64,000 nt of DNA from assembly GCA_947652605.1 (NCBI GenBank), contig OX393581.1, forward strand, positions 27,460,788 to 27,524,787, given 5' to 3'. This DNA is from Elmis aenea (Eukaryota; Arthropoda; Insecta; Coleoptera; Elmidae). The notes under the pieces are model-generated. The model worked only from the letters and a program-made list of their open reading frames with translations, ran no database searches and had not been told where the DNA came from. Within the stretch, counting starts at the first letter, position 1, and each line of letters starts with the position of its first letter. Made by a program: the position numbers and the translations under genes. Positions 12,511-24,860 of this stretch are shown here, in pieces.

Positions 12511-13902
12511 TTTAATTTTCAGCCTTATAATCTTCACGAAATAAATGACCAATGGACTAACTAGCTTTTGTCATTAGACATGTTACTTGTTTTTGTTTTA
12601 GCTGATAGTTAGTATGACTTAATTTTTAAAGAAATATATTATTACCTTTTGTAGAGCACTAAATTAATTTTCTTTAATTAATAAATAGGTAAAGGTTAAA
12701 AGATGTAGGTACCGGTTAACAGCAACAAACTTACAATTTTTTTTTACAATCAGGAACAATGTATTTTTATTTGAAATTTGTAAAAAAATCTACATTTAGT
12801 TATTATACGCATCTTGAATTAATCGATTTGCAATCTTGTATTATCAATATAATTACAGCTGGTTAAAAATGTGTCACCTGCTATGTAAATGTATTTAAAG
12901 TTATATTATCTTTATAAAAGCTCAAACAAACCCTTCTCAAGTAAATCCTTTTCCATCGTACAAAACATTTTACAGTCCCGCTTGCTTTGATCTTTTTGAC
13001 TTAATCCGTGTTTTACTCCTTAATAGCATTAAGTCTGTGAAAATGGCAATAGATACAACATTAGATTACCACTGTTTCACAACTTAGCCCAGATTAACAT
13101 CATTTACAGTTCGTACAACCATCGAACTCATGCTGTTATTCCCGTTTCCAGCTTTCTGAACACATTTCATGCCTATCCCCCTTTTATTGCAAAATTGGAT
13201 TCGAAAGGATAGAGGGTGATAACTGCTTTCGTCCTTTTAATTAATTTAGCCGAGACGGTCGGAACTTTAAACGTCCGTTTTTTCGATTATTAATTAAATA
13301 TCCTTGAGTGACAAAAATTTTTCTGAAAATACTTTGAAGAGAATATCAGCAAAAACCGGTTTTATTTAAAAGCGTCGATAGTAAAACAATTAATAACTTC
13401 ATCGCGAGAAAGGATGGGCAATTTTGGTGATTTATTGCTATCAAATCTCCGTTTCTTAATAATTACGTTAGTCGTTGTGTGGTATAAATTACTTAACCAT
13501 TTAATACTCCTATGCTGAGTGTGACTCGATATTAATGTTATTCACACGTACTCCTATGTCGAGTTAAACTTGACATTTTTAAGTTGCCAGTTTTAGAGGT
13601 TTTTTAGCTTTTACAATATTTTTTTGTCAAAATACGCAACGTCATATGAAAATGGCCCTTTTTTTACAGAATAAGCCTTTTAAGTGTTCGTTATTTTTGG
13701 TTACAAAATGAACGATACGCTATTGCTTTATGCAGACCATAAAATGCTTCAAATATTAGGGACCTAATAAAATGCAAATTTAAAAAAAATTAAGAGTTCA
13801 AAGGGTTGGCACTTTAGTGGAAGTAAGTTTAATCAAATAACTTTTTTGCTAGACCAGTTTTTATACTCTCGTCTCTTCGTGAGTAGCTTTCTAGAAAAAG
13901 AA
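12511..13902. other. No supported feature
   Basis: AT-rich DNA. The only repetition noticed is TACTCCTATG at about 13505 and 13550, two copies in a 45-bp spacing. Confidence 0.5.
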
Positions 13903-14609
13903 AGGCCCGCTGCACACGTACGTTTTTCGCCCGCTTGCGGGCCCGCAGCGGGCAAGTTATTTGCGGTGCTATAGTACATTGTAGTATCAGGGCCGTCTCT
14001 AGGTGTTTTGGCGCCCGGGGCAAGAACGAAAAATTGCGCTCCCTTAAAAAAAAAAAATTGTTTCTCCGAGCCTACTTGTTCGTGCGGGTTTGGAAAATGG
14101 GGCTAGTAGGCAGTGAAAGCATTTCACTACCTTGGCAGTAAAACAGTACAATGCGCTGTGCTCCTTGGTCCATCTACAGATAGGATGTTGCGTGATTGGT
14201 GGAAAGCTAGCTCGCATCCTTCTGGTGCACTGTGGGTAACGCTAACAGCTCAAAGTTTAAGTACATTGTGTACTGTTTACTTGACGTATCGCTGTGTTAT
14301 ACTCACGATTATTAACAATCAACCAAGTTTGCGCCCAATAACGCCTTTTGTTTTTAGAAACATAATGTTTGTATACCAGGTATGCAAATGCTACCCGTTT
14401 TCTATGTGACACCTCCATAAAAGAAAAGCGCTCGCAAAAGAACGAATGCCTGACTGAATAACAATTACGGCACTGTGCCGCAAAAAAACTACGTGAGTAT
14501 CAAAGCAACTTCGGCACCCGTCGGGCGCCCGCTGCGGGCCCGCAGCGGGTTAGTTGCGGGCCCGCTGCGGGCCCGCTGCGGGCGAAAAACGTACGTGTGC
14601 AGCGGGCCT
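13903..14609. mobile_element. GC-rich TIR element (Harbinger-like?) with nested hAT-like end
   Basis: The terminal inverted repeat starts AGGCCCGCTGCACACGTACG at 13903 and its exact complement ends at 14609. It continues into GTTTTTCGCCCGC on both sides. Subterminal GGGCCCGCTGC units are repeated, most densely at 14520-14585. A second terminus, CAGGGCCGTCTCTAGGTG (13989), lies inside and looks like a hAT end. No transposase was found. Superfamily assignment is inference; no clear target duplication was identified. Confidence 0.6.
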
Positions 14610-16927
14610 AAAACTTAAAACTGATGTAATAGTTCTACAAGAGATCATTACAGGCGTTTATTTTCAAAATGACATTAGGTTTTTATTGCAAAAAATTAAT
14701 TAAACCTGTTTACGATTATAAAAATGTGTCTTTTTATTTTTAATCATTTTACTCGCAATTTCTTTACAATTTATTTTTATTATAATCAATAAAATTTTAT
14801 TGTTCAACAGAAGTGCAATTATTTGTATTTTTAAAATGGCATATGGATGGATTTACTTTTCTATATATCCCTAATTTACCACAAATATTTTAAAAGTTTA
14901 AAACCAAGTGAATTGTCCTTTTAATGACAATGTTTCAATAATTTATTACAATTATTCAATACAAGAAATACGTTATATAAATTATTTATACTTATATTTT
15001 AAAATGTACTGATTAATTTACTTATCACTTATGTATTTTAAGAATATTAATAATAATGAAAAAATACTTGATAAAACTTATAATATAATAAATACATTAT
15101 ATAAATAACTTTTTTTTTAAATTACTGTCTTATCAAACACAACTTTAGCAAAACACAGCGGACGTAATCAACATAAGTCCCTAGATTCTATAAATTATTA
15201 CTTTTGAATGTGGCTTAAGTCACTATTCAGCAATGAAAAATGGCGATTCGTTAACAAAGTGCGAAATTATGTATACTGAGAAAAATATAAGTAACCGAGA
15301 TAAAAATATAAGTGAAATTTCTCTATAGTTGGCATAATTATTTATGTGCACATTAATATGTTAAACATTTTATATCTCAAAATAACATAAGTGACTTATT
15401 CCACTTAAAAAATAAACTGCTCATTAATATAAAAAAGTTGTTTTAAAATTCATTAATAAACGAATCACTTAAATAATTTAATTATTTATTTAGCACTTAC
15501 TTCATTATTTAACCTTTGAAAGAAAGAGAACATTAAATTTTAAAGTTTAGTTATTACGACAAACTTTAACCTACTGGTACTTATAAAACATTTAAAAAAA
15601 AAAAACCTCTTATTAATCTTATTAGTATCTTAAGTGGTGTTATTGAGAAAATGTGTTATCAATAGGATTTGATAAATTATATTTTGTGAAAATGTTAACA
15701 AACCATCTAAATCTGTTTAACGTTTATTTTTTGTTTAAAATATTAGTGTTTAAAATAAGAAAATGTTACTGATATGTCTTTACTATTTCTTTGCAATTAT
15801 TCCGCCGCTAACAGGTATCTGTAATGGAAAACGCCGGAAAATTTTTAATATGTAAATTAAAAACTTGGACTTTATTAAAAAGGCAATTTAAATTTTGTTA
15901 CAAAACTTTGGAAGGTTTTCTGTCCTGTGGCGGCATTTTCTTTAGGTAATATTTTGTATGAAATTCGTATAAGTAGCAGAAATAATTTTCATAAATCAAA
16001 ATTTACCGTTACGGTGTAGTCATGTAACCGTTATACATAAAGTGAAGCCCAGTAATAAATAACTTTTATTTTGACAAAGGACAATACAAACAAGGGATAA
16101 ATGTTGGTGGCAGTAAAGACATGAACAGATATTATAGTTTTCCATCCAGAAAGAAGACCGGCTAGCAAAAAATAATCCTAAATAACAATATACGAGCAAT
16201 AAACGTGGAACAAAAATGAAAATCATTAAAATCTGCTCTGAAGTAAGAAATATAGTTGCAGAAAAATTTAACTAAAAAAGTTTATTTATTTTGGAGCAAA
16301 TTTGTTTTAAACTTAATACTTTTGTAACTGTATTTATTTAAGAATGACGAAATGTTAAAACTTTTATTTATTCGTTGATATAAAAAAAATTATTTAATAC
16401 TTTATTATTAACATAAACTAATTATAATAAATCCCACTTACTAATTTGCTGTTATTGTTATAAATCATACTGGGGAAGGATAGAAATTTATAACTTTAAC
16501 ATACAATATTTTGTAAATCATTTTTTAACAATTATTTGTAAGTGCTTAATTGTTCTCTTTGATAAAGAACTGTACTGTCTTTTTTGATTTATTACTTTAA
16601 AAGAAAAACTAGCTTTTTCGTAAAATAAAACATTTTAACAACTTCACTTAAATTTAGTTTATTTTTGCATAAAATAGCAAACGGATTTTTTTTAAATTTA
16701 ATATGTCAGATAAACCATTTATCATTCCTAAGATGTCATACACTTCGGAAAGTTTTTGTTTTGTAATTTATTTAAAACATTTTACTTTAATATTTACACA
16801 AAATTAATCGACATTATAATATTTATATAATAATATGTATATTATAATATATTATATATTGTATTCTACAAATTTACAGATTATTTAATTTGTCCAACTA
16901 CCTTTAAATTTACTGTAAGTAATTATA
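14610..16927. other. AT-rich DNA without recognisable features
   Basis: About 2.3 kb with no coding motif or clear repeat structure. Confidence 0.55.
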
Positions 16928-17580
16928 CAGGGTCGTATAAATTTTAAGTACCTTATTTTGTCTCGGTAACTGAAACATTTGGGAAGAATCTGATTTAGGA
17001 CTATAGAACATAAAACTGATTTTTAAAAAAATTACCCATTTTAATGGATTTTTAGTAGCACTTTTCGGTTTTCTTCTATAGGTGAAACTTTTTAAAATTT
17101 TAAACTAACCAATACGCTACAGATATAATAATTATTTTGAGCAGAATTTAATAAATGTATTTTTTTTTTTGTGACGTACCTACTTTACTTCTGAGATAAA
17201 AAGCAAAACTTAAAATTTTTTAAATTGCGAATGCATTTTCTTACTTTTTTATTAGTCATGGCTTATTATGAAACCATTTGTAGATTAAGATGTTGCTTTA
17301 TTTAAAAAAATTAAAATCATCAAAAATCGGTACTTACCATTTATCAAAGAACTATCAAAAATCTTTGTAACTTTGTGTTCAGATTTCAAAGATGAAGAAG
17401 TTACGGTCTTTTTTCAGAATCGTAAAAACTTACATTTTTGTCTGTACTACTTAAACGAAAAGTGCTACTACAAATTTGAAAACCCAAATAGGTATATCGT
17501 AAAAATGTGTTCCAGAGACTTGAACCAGATTTCTTGCTTATTATATTAGTTACCGAAATATTCCACAAATACTTTGACTG
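16928..17580. mobile_element. Degenerate foldback, CAGGGTCG end
   Basis: The left end is TA-flanked CAGGGTCGTATAAATTTTAA. Imperfect arms pair GTCTCGGTAACTG (about 16960) with TTAGTTACCGAAA (about 17550), and TTAGTAGCACTTTTCGG (about 17050) with CGAAAAGTGCTACTA (about 17457). The right terminal motif is lost, so the right boundary is approximate. Confidence 0.55.
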
Positions 17581-18491
17581 TGAAGCACCGTCTACTGTAA
17601 CTTTTGTATCATTAATCTTGTTTATACAGCAATAATTACAATTAGTTTTTGTTCTATTAATATTGCTACATTTGTGTTTAAGCTAATGCTTCGCTTGACT
17701 GATTTACTGTTTAATTCTTTTAACTGTAAAAACATCGGTTAATTAAAGTTCCTTAACACGCCAGATGTAATTCAGCATTTAAATAATTCATGTCTTGTAT
17801 AATGAACATGCTCTCACCATGAAATTGCTTGTATTTTTCTGGTTGCAAAACTACGTACGTACTTTGTATGATAAAAGTGGCAGTATGACATTACAGTGTT
17901 TTGCAACTTAACGATGAATTATTTCGATAATTATTAAATGATGCAAAAGGAATGGGCCGCTGAATCACACGCTAATTTTAAGTTAATGGATTATTCGAAT
18001 TGCGCTTATCATTACGGAGCCACGCATTCAAATTACGGTGGTTAGTCTCGTACACTGAGCAACTTTGTAATTATTTTTATGATTATTTATTAACAAAGTT
18101 ATTAGCGAACATGCGACGACAAGAGAATTCTCTAATTAATGAATGGACTAAGTAATTTTGGAAACCGGCAACTATTTGCAAAAATTTTGTTGAATTGGTT
18201 TTAGTGATTTAATAGAAATTGTAATAAACGTTTATATCTATTCAGTGTGAAAAATGACATTTGCTAGTTAGAGTTCAAAGAAAATCTGGTTACATGTCGT
18301 TATTCAATTTTTTATTTTAGTTTATAATGATATTGCTTAGTTCTTTAACACTGGTAGTTGTTAATAGTTTAATTAGAATGATCGAAAAATCTATTATAGG
18401 GATCCCAAAATTTAGGATTGAAATTGCTTTGAGAATTCTATGTTGAAATTAATGTATAAGCGACATGCCATAGTTGTGTACCACTGTACCA
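17581..18491. other. No supported feature
   Basis: Unannotated AT-rich DNA; nothing recognised. Confidence 0.5.
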
Positions 18492-18964
18492 GGTCCTTTT
18501 CACAGACAACAAACTGCAAAACCGGTGCCGGACTGCCGGAGCCGACGCTTTTCACACACGCCGGTGAAACCGGTGCCGGCAACTAGTTTGTTTTTGGCCG
18601 TGACGAAAGAAAATTCCGTTCTCATAAGGGAATATTAAATAACATAAAAAATTGTTCGATGAATGTACTTTTAATTAACAAACAGAATGTCTTTACAAAA
18701 TCTTGGTTCAAAAAAAATTTCATAGCAATATTCATTTGGTAATTATTTTACAATTTTATTTGTTTTATTCATAATCAATATCAATATCAATATTATTATT
18801 ACTATAATATTACATTAATTTTTAGCAATTACTTTTAAGGTCTTTAGCATTAAATTATTTTTTTGTGTCTATATTAACGCGTACACTGTCCAAGCATTTT
18901 TTTAAAAATCCGACGTCACATGTACACATATACTTACACAAAATAGTCAATTGTTTTCGGAATA

Positions 18965-19532
18965 CTAATAACCAGGGGTTTGGAGCAGTCCAATTTTTTA
19001 GTTGCTCCGCTCCACGCTCCAAATATTAATAAAATAAGTTTTTTTTATTTAATTTATTTTTTTTTAAACAAAGCTAAAATTTTAAAGAACTTTTTTTTCT
19101 TTTTTTAACTTTTGAACATCAATAATTTGTTCATTTATTTAACTTCACTTGTTTCTTAGGGTCAAATATTGTAATTTTTGGTCCATTTCCACATATCTTA
19201 TAAAAATTATTGATCTTCAAAAGTTAAAAAAAAAAAAAAAAAGTTCTTAAAAATTTTTAAAAATTCAAATACAAAATAATGAAAATTAATATTCAGAAAA
19301 GTTACATTATAATAATTTTACTTCAAAAAAATCAAATTTAGTTTATTTATAATTTTATTAAATACTATACCCATGAGAACAATTCATAAAAAAAAAATTG
19401 TAGTTTATAATAGTAAAGTGGAGCAGTGGAGCAATCAAAATTATTTGCTCCGGGCTCCGCTCCCGCTCTGGGCAAAAACCCATTGCTCCACTGCTCCGCG
19501 CTCCAGCTCCGCTCCAAACCCCTGCTAATAAC
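18965..19532. mobile_element. hAT MITE with perfect 8-bp target duplication
   Basis: The element spans 18973-19524. Its ends are CAGGGGTTTGGAGC and the exact complement GCTCCAAACCCCTG. It is flanked by an exact CTAATAAC duplication at 18965-18972 and 19525-19532. The 8-bp duplication with CAGGG ends identifies the hAT superfamily. GCTCC-rich subterminal repeats and an inner inverted repeat around 19070-19270 are present. No coding capacity. A partial relative begins at 43184. Confidence 0.92.
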
Positions 19533-19905
19533 AATAATGCCTATATGATATTAAGCGTATTTTGCCAATTGTGTTTACAATTTTATGACTACGTATGTGA
19601 TTATATAACAATTAAAACTTTTCCGTAATGAAACTACTGAGCTTACGTTTAAACCTTGCAATATTAGTTTTACTTTTAAGTTCGCTTGTTAGATCATTAT
19701 AAAATTTCAGTCCTTTATACCTATAATAGCAAATTTTGAGTATAATCTCGTTTTGAATGGCAAGTTATAGTCTTTGCAGTTTCTAGTCGGATAATTATGA
19801 ACCTCGGAGTTATGTATTATATACTTTAATAAAGAAATTGGATAACATACACACATAGGACGTTCATGAGTCATATTTGATACAAAATATTTGCTCAATA
19901 ACCTT
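19533..19905 (-). pseudogene. Non-LTR retrotransposon C-terminal fragment
   Basis: The minus strand from about 19890 reads a frame with EVHNYPTRNCKDYNLPFKTR, then after stops relics of KFYNDL and a basic segment. The HNYxTRN ... FYNxLP pattern is the C-terminal end of CR1/Daphne-like LINE polyproteins, from established family knowledge. Upstream RT is absent and stops interrupt the frame after about 60 residues. The hAT MITE at 18973 sits just beyond its 3' side. Confidence 0.55.
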
Positions 19906-20445
19906 CAGATAGATAACCTTCTCACGTCCTACAACCATTTCAGATCTTTTAACTGCACGCTTATGTTGATATGCTTTTATAAATTCGACTTTTCACATTT
20001 TAAAAGGAGTCACGTGCTCCTAGATGTGCAACTGAACACGCGTCATGAGTCATATATGACTCATGGACAGCGAACGTATTAAGACACCCAGTTTCAAACA
20101 TAATTATCAGACTTTTTATAGACCCCAATATAAACTACAATTTTACGTAAACAAAATATTTTTATCTATTACCTTTCTCTTGTAATTTTGGATTAACGTT
20201 AAAAGTTACTCCCGTATATTGGTTATTATTTGAAAAAAACAGTTTTTATAGAAAAAGTTAAATGAGAGCAAGTGCTTTGGCGTCCGGCTTGTCGAGTTCT
20301 ACGCCGGCTGCATTTGCCGGTGCCGGCGGCCGGAGCGGCAATTTTGCCGGACCGGTTTACGTGTGAAAGCAGCCATTTGATTACATTGAATCCGACGCCA
20401 GCTGCGGCACCGGCATCGGTTTTGAATTTGTGTGTGAAAACGTCC

Positions 20446-21770
20446 ATTTCAGGCTTTAAGGTGGTTTGTATAGCAGGAGTTTGCTGTCAGTTTATATTTG
20501 GGATTGTCTCTTGATAAGCCAAAACATTTTTTTAAATTTGAAGCGCAATTGCTGGCATATATTCTATTCAAGTAAGTCTTGACTTCTTCTGTACTAAAAG
20601 TAACATAGACTTTATTTTGTTAGCTTTAATAATAAATTTAAGAATCTGCACAAAAAAAAATTGTAATTTATTTATTCTAAGCTGATGTATTGCTAAAATT
20701 GCTTTATTTAAATTATAGAGCATTAACGTTCTATTTGCTGCTAAGTATTAATTGTAGATACTTAAAGCCTGTTTGTACAAAAAGTTACAGAACTGCAATA
20801 TTAATCTTAAACACTCTGTTTTACGCGCACATTGCACAATTTAATAAATAAAGATACCTACACTAGTACCAAGTCGTTTTACATTACTCATTAAATAAGC
20901 TATTATAAAAGCTATTATTTGCATGTTCTAACCTTAGATTAACTTGCAGATTTAAAGTAAACTAAGTGAGTGTCTTAAAAATAACACAACTTTTTGACAA
21001 TAATTTATTAAATGCACAAAAAATATAGAGGTAAATGGTTAAGTATTATCTTTACCTCATTGGACTTTTTCAATCAAGGTCATTTGTTATTACCTCTTTC
21101 CAATTTTCAAGCGTCATTAGGTGCTAAAGCTATTACTCTTCGGTTTTCCACCTTAATGAATTTAAATTTGGTCGTGTCAGCATACCTAAAATTATCTACA
21201 TTATTATATCACTGAGTTTTTAAATACATATTATTCAAAAACAAGAATAATGTAGGTTAAAAATCAAAAAGAGTTAACCATATTAAAAAATATTGGAGAA
21301 GACTTGGTAATAATATTACTAGTGGTACCTACTAATAATTTACAAAAAATTGTGGCTCGTTGTCCTCTTTATAAGGCGGTTTGGACCCTAATGTTATTTT
21401 TCGTAATATACAGGTTTTAAGTAATTTTTACGCAGTAAAGATTAAAGAAAACAACGACTTTAACAAAGTTTTTATTTTCAACCGGTTGTACATTTCGTGA
21501 TGCTTGATTTTTAACTAACTTAATCCGTTTTTTCTCAGTTGTAGGTTCACAGATCTAGCGTTTGTAATTATTGTCCTCGTCATTCTTTCCTATAAGAACA
21601 AATTTCACAAGTAGTGTCCAAATTATTTGTTTGTTGATCAACCAAACCAAAACACCGATGTTGTAATATTTATTCAAATAAATCTGAAATCCCTAATATT
21701 AGTCAGTGTTATATTTAATTTTAATAATTTAAAAAGTAAATTAGTTTAGAATAAAATATATACTATATTA
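20446..21770. other. No supported feature
   Basis: AT-rich DNA; short open frames carry no recognisable motif. Confidence 0.5.
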
Positions 21771-21772
21771 TA

Positions 21773-21975
21773 CAGCGTCATTCATAAAGTCTGCAACAAT
21801 TTTTTCTCTTTAATTTCAACAAATGGAAAATTTCCTATGACATTTTATTGAACTTTCTTGCATCTTTAAATTAGTTTTTGACCGTGCACCAACTTTTATC
21901 AAGAATTAAATTTTCTAAGAAATCAATAATACTTACATTTTTTCCCATTTGTTGCAGACTTTTTGAATGACGCTG
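21773..21975. mobile_element. TA-flanked MITE, CAGCGTCATTC family
   Basis: Ends are CAGCGTCATTCATAAAGTCTGCAAC and the complement of the same with AAAAAGTCTGCAAC. TA lies on both sides. The 203-bp element is non-coding. A longer, 435-bp copy of the family lies at 33122-33556. TA duplication suggests a Tc1/mariner-type parent. Confidence 0.85.
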
Positions 21976-21977
21976 TA

Positions 21978-23425
21978 TAACATATTTTTTGTTTGAGTAT
22001 AGTTTTATTTTTGAAGTAAAGTATAAAAAATGGCTGTTATTACTGTCAAACTTTGATTTTGGAACCAAGATTTTGAAATGTAACTTCTATTTATAATAAC
22101 TTTAAATCATGTAAAATACTACTTTTTGAAAGTTATCAAAAAGTACGATATTGGCAACGGTATCCAAAATCGTACCTGTTCCCTTAATATTAACGTTTGC
22201 TTTGGGAATAATAACAGGCAATTGGTAACAAACTAATATATTAATTTATTAAATATTACATTTACAAAACTACTAATTTCTTTAGACATTAATTATTATT
22301 AATTGATTAATTCGTCTTTCGACGACGTATACATTTAGGGGAGTAATAAACATTGTCTTCGCCTGATACACCTCCACAAGCTTTATGTACCCATATTTAA
22401 CATTCAATGATTTGAATAATATTTCCCAAGCGGACTTCATCACACAATACACAAATCCAATTAAACTCTTAAATAGTACTGACGCGATTTTGGAAACCGT
22501 AGGTGGTACCATTTAGGAAACTCTTCGGGATTCAATGAAATTTTGAGCATCACCTTACAATGAATCTTAAGGTATTGTATAATAAGTGTATAAATAATAT
22601 AAATTACGTACAATTTTATTGATATACATAAAAGTGTAATTAAACAATTTTTGAAAATGATATTGCTTATTTAAAATTTATAAAAAGTTACATTACTACC
22701 TGATTTATTAATTTGAATTTAAAAAGCACAAACAAGCAACTTTTGCATCATTTGCGGTTTCTATGGCATCGGTAACAAATTTAAATACCTACTAATTTTG
22801 GCACTAGTAGTCGTTAGTTCTAAATAACAGTAAAATAATTTGGAAGGGAGTACGATCAAGTGCGATTTGGGTGACCAGTACGATTTTGGCAACTTTACCC
22901 TGTATCATTCGTAAAACAAAATTGGTATTATCGCGAATTTTATTCGACATTTACTAAATGTTCTTCAAGTTTGCTAAATTTTTCAGTTAACTGAACTACG
23001 TTAGTCTTGTATGGCGGTACACATTTTTGATGCAATATTTACTTACATTGCTTATGCATGCGTCGTTCTGGGAATATGTAACGAGGCGAAGCTTTATGTT
23101 TAGAAAGGCGAATAAGGACTTTGATGCTCTGCAGCTTACTCTAGTTTTACGTAATCACTTCGAACATAAAATAATGTAGATACATGTATATTTAACTGTG
23201 CGTTTAAAGTTGGGTTTTGTATATTTTGACGTTGTGAATAAATAATTCTACATTGAATATTTAAATTAGTTCCGAGGTTTGGTTTTATTATCGTCACATA
23301 GTCTTTAGTAATAGTAGTACGTTTTGTTTTATGTTGTTACAGAACTCATTTGTTTTGTAAAAAAAAAAGGCTTTTAACGGCGTACAGTTATAAAATTTTT
23401 AATCATTGCCATAGTGTTTGTTCTC
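21978..23425. other. No supported feature
   Basis: AT-rich DNA. A few phrases such as GTACGATTTTGGCAAC near 22880 recur loosely near 22140 and 22490, and TACCCTGTATC at 22897 resembles a CAGGGTA-type terminus, but no element could be delimited. Confidence 0.45.
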
Positions 23426-24480
23426 CTATAGGAATACTTCTTCTTCTTCTTCTTTTACTAAACCTTGTGCCTCACGGCGTCGGCTTTTGGTGGTTCTCCA
23501 CCCAGCTTTTCCAGATCTTTTTGTCTGCCGTCATCGCTCTCAACTCCCCAACTGTTTTCCCTCTTTCACGGGCTATTTGTTCTATCCTGTTTTCCATGTT
23601 AGCTGTTGGCCTTCCTACCCGCCTTTTCCCATACCTCCTACTTTCTGTTATTTTTTTTTGTCATAGATTCTGGCGGCATCCTTTGCACGTGTCCGTACCA
23701 TTTTAATTGTTTTTCTTCGATATTCTGGGTTATTTGTTTTTGTTGTAGGTTATTCTGGATGTCTTTATTTTTGCACTTATCTCTTTTTGTTTTTCCCGCT
23801 ATTTTTCTTAAGAATCTCATTTCTGCTGCCGTTATTCTTTTCTCATGTTTAGATGTTAGTGGCCATGTTTCACTACCATACAGCATAGTTGGAATTACGA
23901 CCGTGTTGTATATTCTGGTTTTTGTTTGTGCACTAATTTCTTTTTTCCCAAGGATAGTTTTGTTTAGTTGGTAGTAAATTCTCGTGCTTTTTCTGGTTCT
24001 GTTTAGGATTTCTGCGTCAATTTTCCCATCTTCGCTAATTTTCGTTCCTAAGTACTCTATTGTCGAGACTTGCTCCAGTACGTCGTCTCCGCATTTGATG
24101 TTTTGCTGGTCATCATCGTTTATTTTCATTATTTTTGTTTTCCCTGTGTTTATTTCCATTCCCATTTGTTGTATCGTTTCGTTCCACTGGTTCAAGGATT
24201 TTTGTATGTCTTCTCTATTTTCCCCCACTATTATTATATCGTCTGCATATAGTAGGCACTGTATCTGGATGGGCCAAAGATCTTTGAATCCGACTGTTAC
24301 TTTCGGCGTATTTTTTTTACAGGTCTTCAGTATTTTGTCCATATAAATATTGAATAATAGGGGGCTTAGGCTATCACCCTGTTTGATTCCTCTTTGTAGT
24401 GTAAATTTTCTGGAGCTTTTGCCTTTTATTCGTACTTCCGCTATAACTTTTCTGTATACACTTTTTATCTATAGGAATAC
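23426..24480 (-). mobile_element. 5'-truncated RTE-like LINE with 12-bp target duplication
   Basis: CTATAGGAATAC occurs exactly at 23426-23437 and 24469-24480, directly bounding the insertion. On the minus strand the element starts in mid reverse transcriptase at about 24468 and ends with a GAA-repeat tail (about 23438-23452) after a TAG-containing 3' end. Absence of a poly-A tail and presence of a short simple-repeat tail fit the RTE clade, as does the protein. The exact duplication means the insertion boundaries are fully visible. Confidence 0.9.
23472..24468 (-). pseudogene. RTE-like reverse transcriptase, C-terminal two thirds
   Basis: Reading down from 24468 the frame runs through KVIAEVRIKGKSS, GIKQGDSLSPLLFNIYMDKI (RT palm entry) and CLLYADDIIIVGEN with the intact YADD catalytic motif. 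EYLGTKISEDGKID, YGSETWPLT, MRFLRKIAG and KWYGHVQRMPPESM follow. The frame breaks in an A-run near 23640. In the next frame it resumes as YGKRRVGRPTANMENRIEQI, and continues to WKSWVENHQKPTP and a stop near 23472. N-terminal endonuclease and RT fingers are missing. One frameshift aside, decay is modest, so the insertion is fairly recent. Shadow frames on the plus strand are not genes. Confidence 0.9.
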
Positions 24481-24860
24481 ATACAACGAAATTTTAAATT
24501 TTATTTGAATACTTGTACAAATTAATTTTTTTGTTATCTTACGATTTTAAGTTAACATCTGGTATTTGCTATTTTGTTAAGTTTTGTTTCCTATTTTCTA
24601 AGCAGTGTGTAAGTAACTCAAATCTCATCACGAATCACTTCTAAAGTGTAAACGATACGTGGTCAGCTAAATGGGTTAAAAGCAATTTAGCCAAGCTCTT
24701 ACTTTTTAAAACGTTTTTGTAACACTAGATCTTTTTAATTCAGTCGCAAAGAGCTTCAATTTGTTTTTTTAAATAGTACTATAAATTTCTAATGTAGATG
24801 AATATTGCGCTTTAAAAAAAAAGTGCTACTAATAACAACTGAACACACTAACGTAATATT
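24481..24860. other. No supported feature
   Basis: AT-rich DNA between the LINE and the tandem repeat. Confidence 0.5.

Larger units (their letters stand above)
18492..20445. mobile_element. TIR element with GC-rich CCGGTGCCGG ends
   Basis: The left end begins GGTCCTTTTCACAGACAA and runs into AAAACCGGTGCCGG. The right end, read inverted, begins GGACGTTTTCACACACAA and runs into AAAACCGATGCCGGTGCCG. GC-rich sub-ends continue to about 18595 and from about 20270. The ends resemble Harbinger-type TTTCACAC termini, which is inference. The interior holds a LINE fragment and a hAT MITE rather than its own transposase. Composition of the ends differs sharply from the surroundings. Confidence 0.5.

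Noticed and set aside
14113..14409. 98-residue open frame
   Set aside because: Lies inside the TIR element at 13903-14609 and overlaps repeat sequence; no transposase motif.
20044..20067. Palindrome CATGAGTCATATATGACTCATG
   Set aside because: A good short palindrome, but isolated and with no link to a gene or element end; a related half-copy at 19867 is likely repeat-derived.
23350..24346. Several plus-strand open frames rich in Phe, Ser and Leu
   Set aside because: They are antisense shadows of the minus-strand reverse transcriptase.
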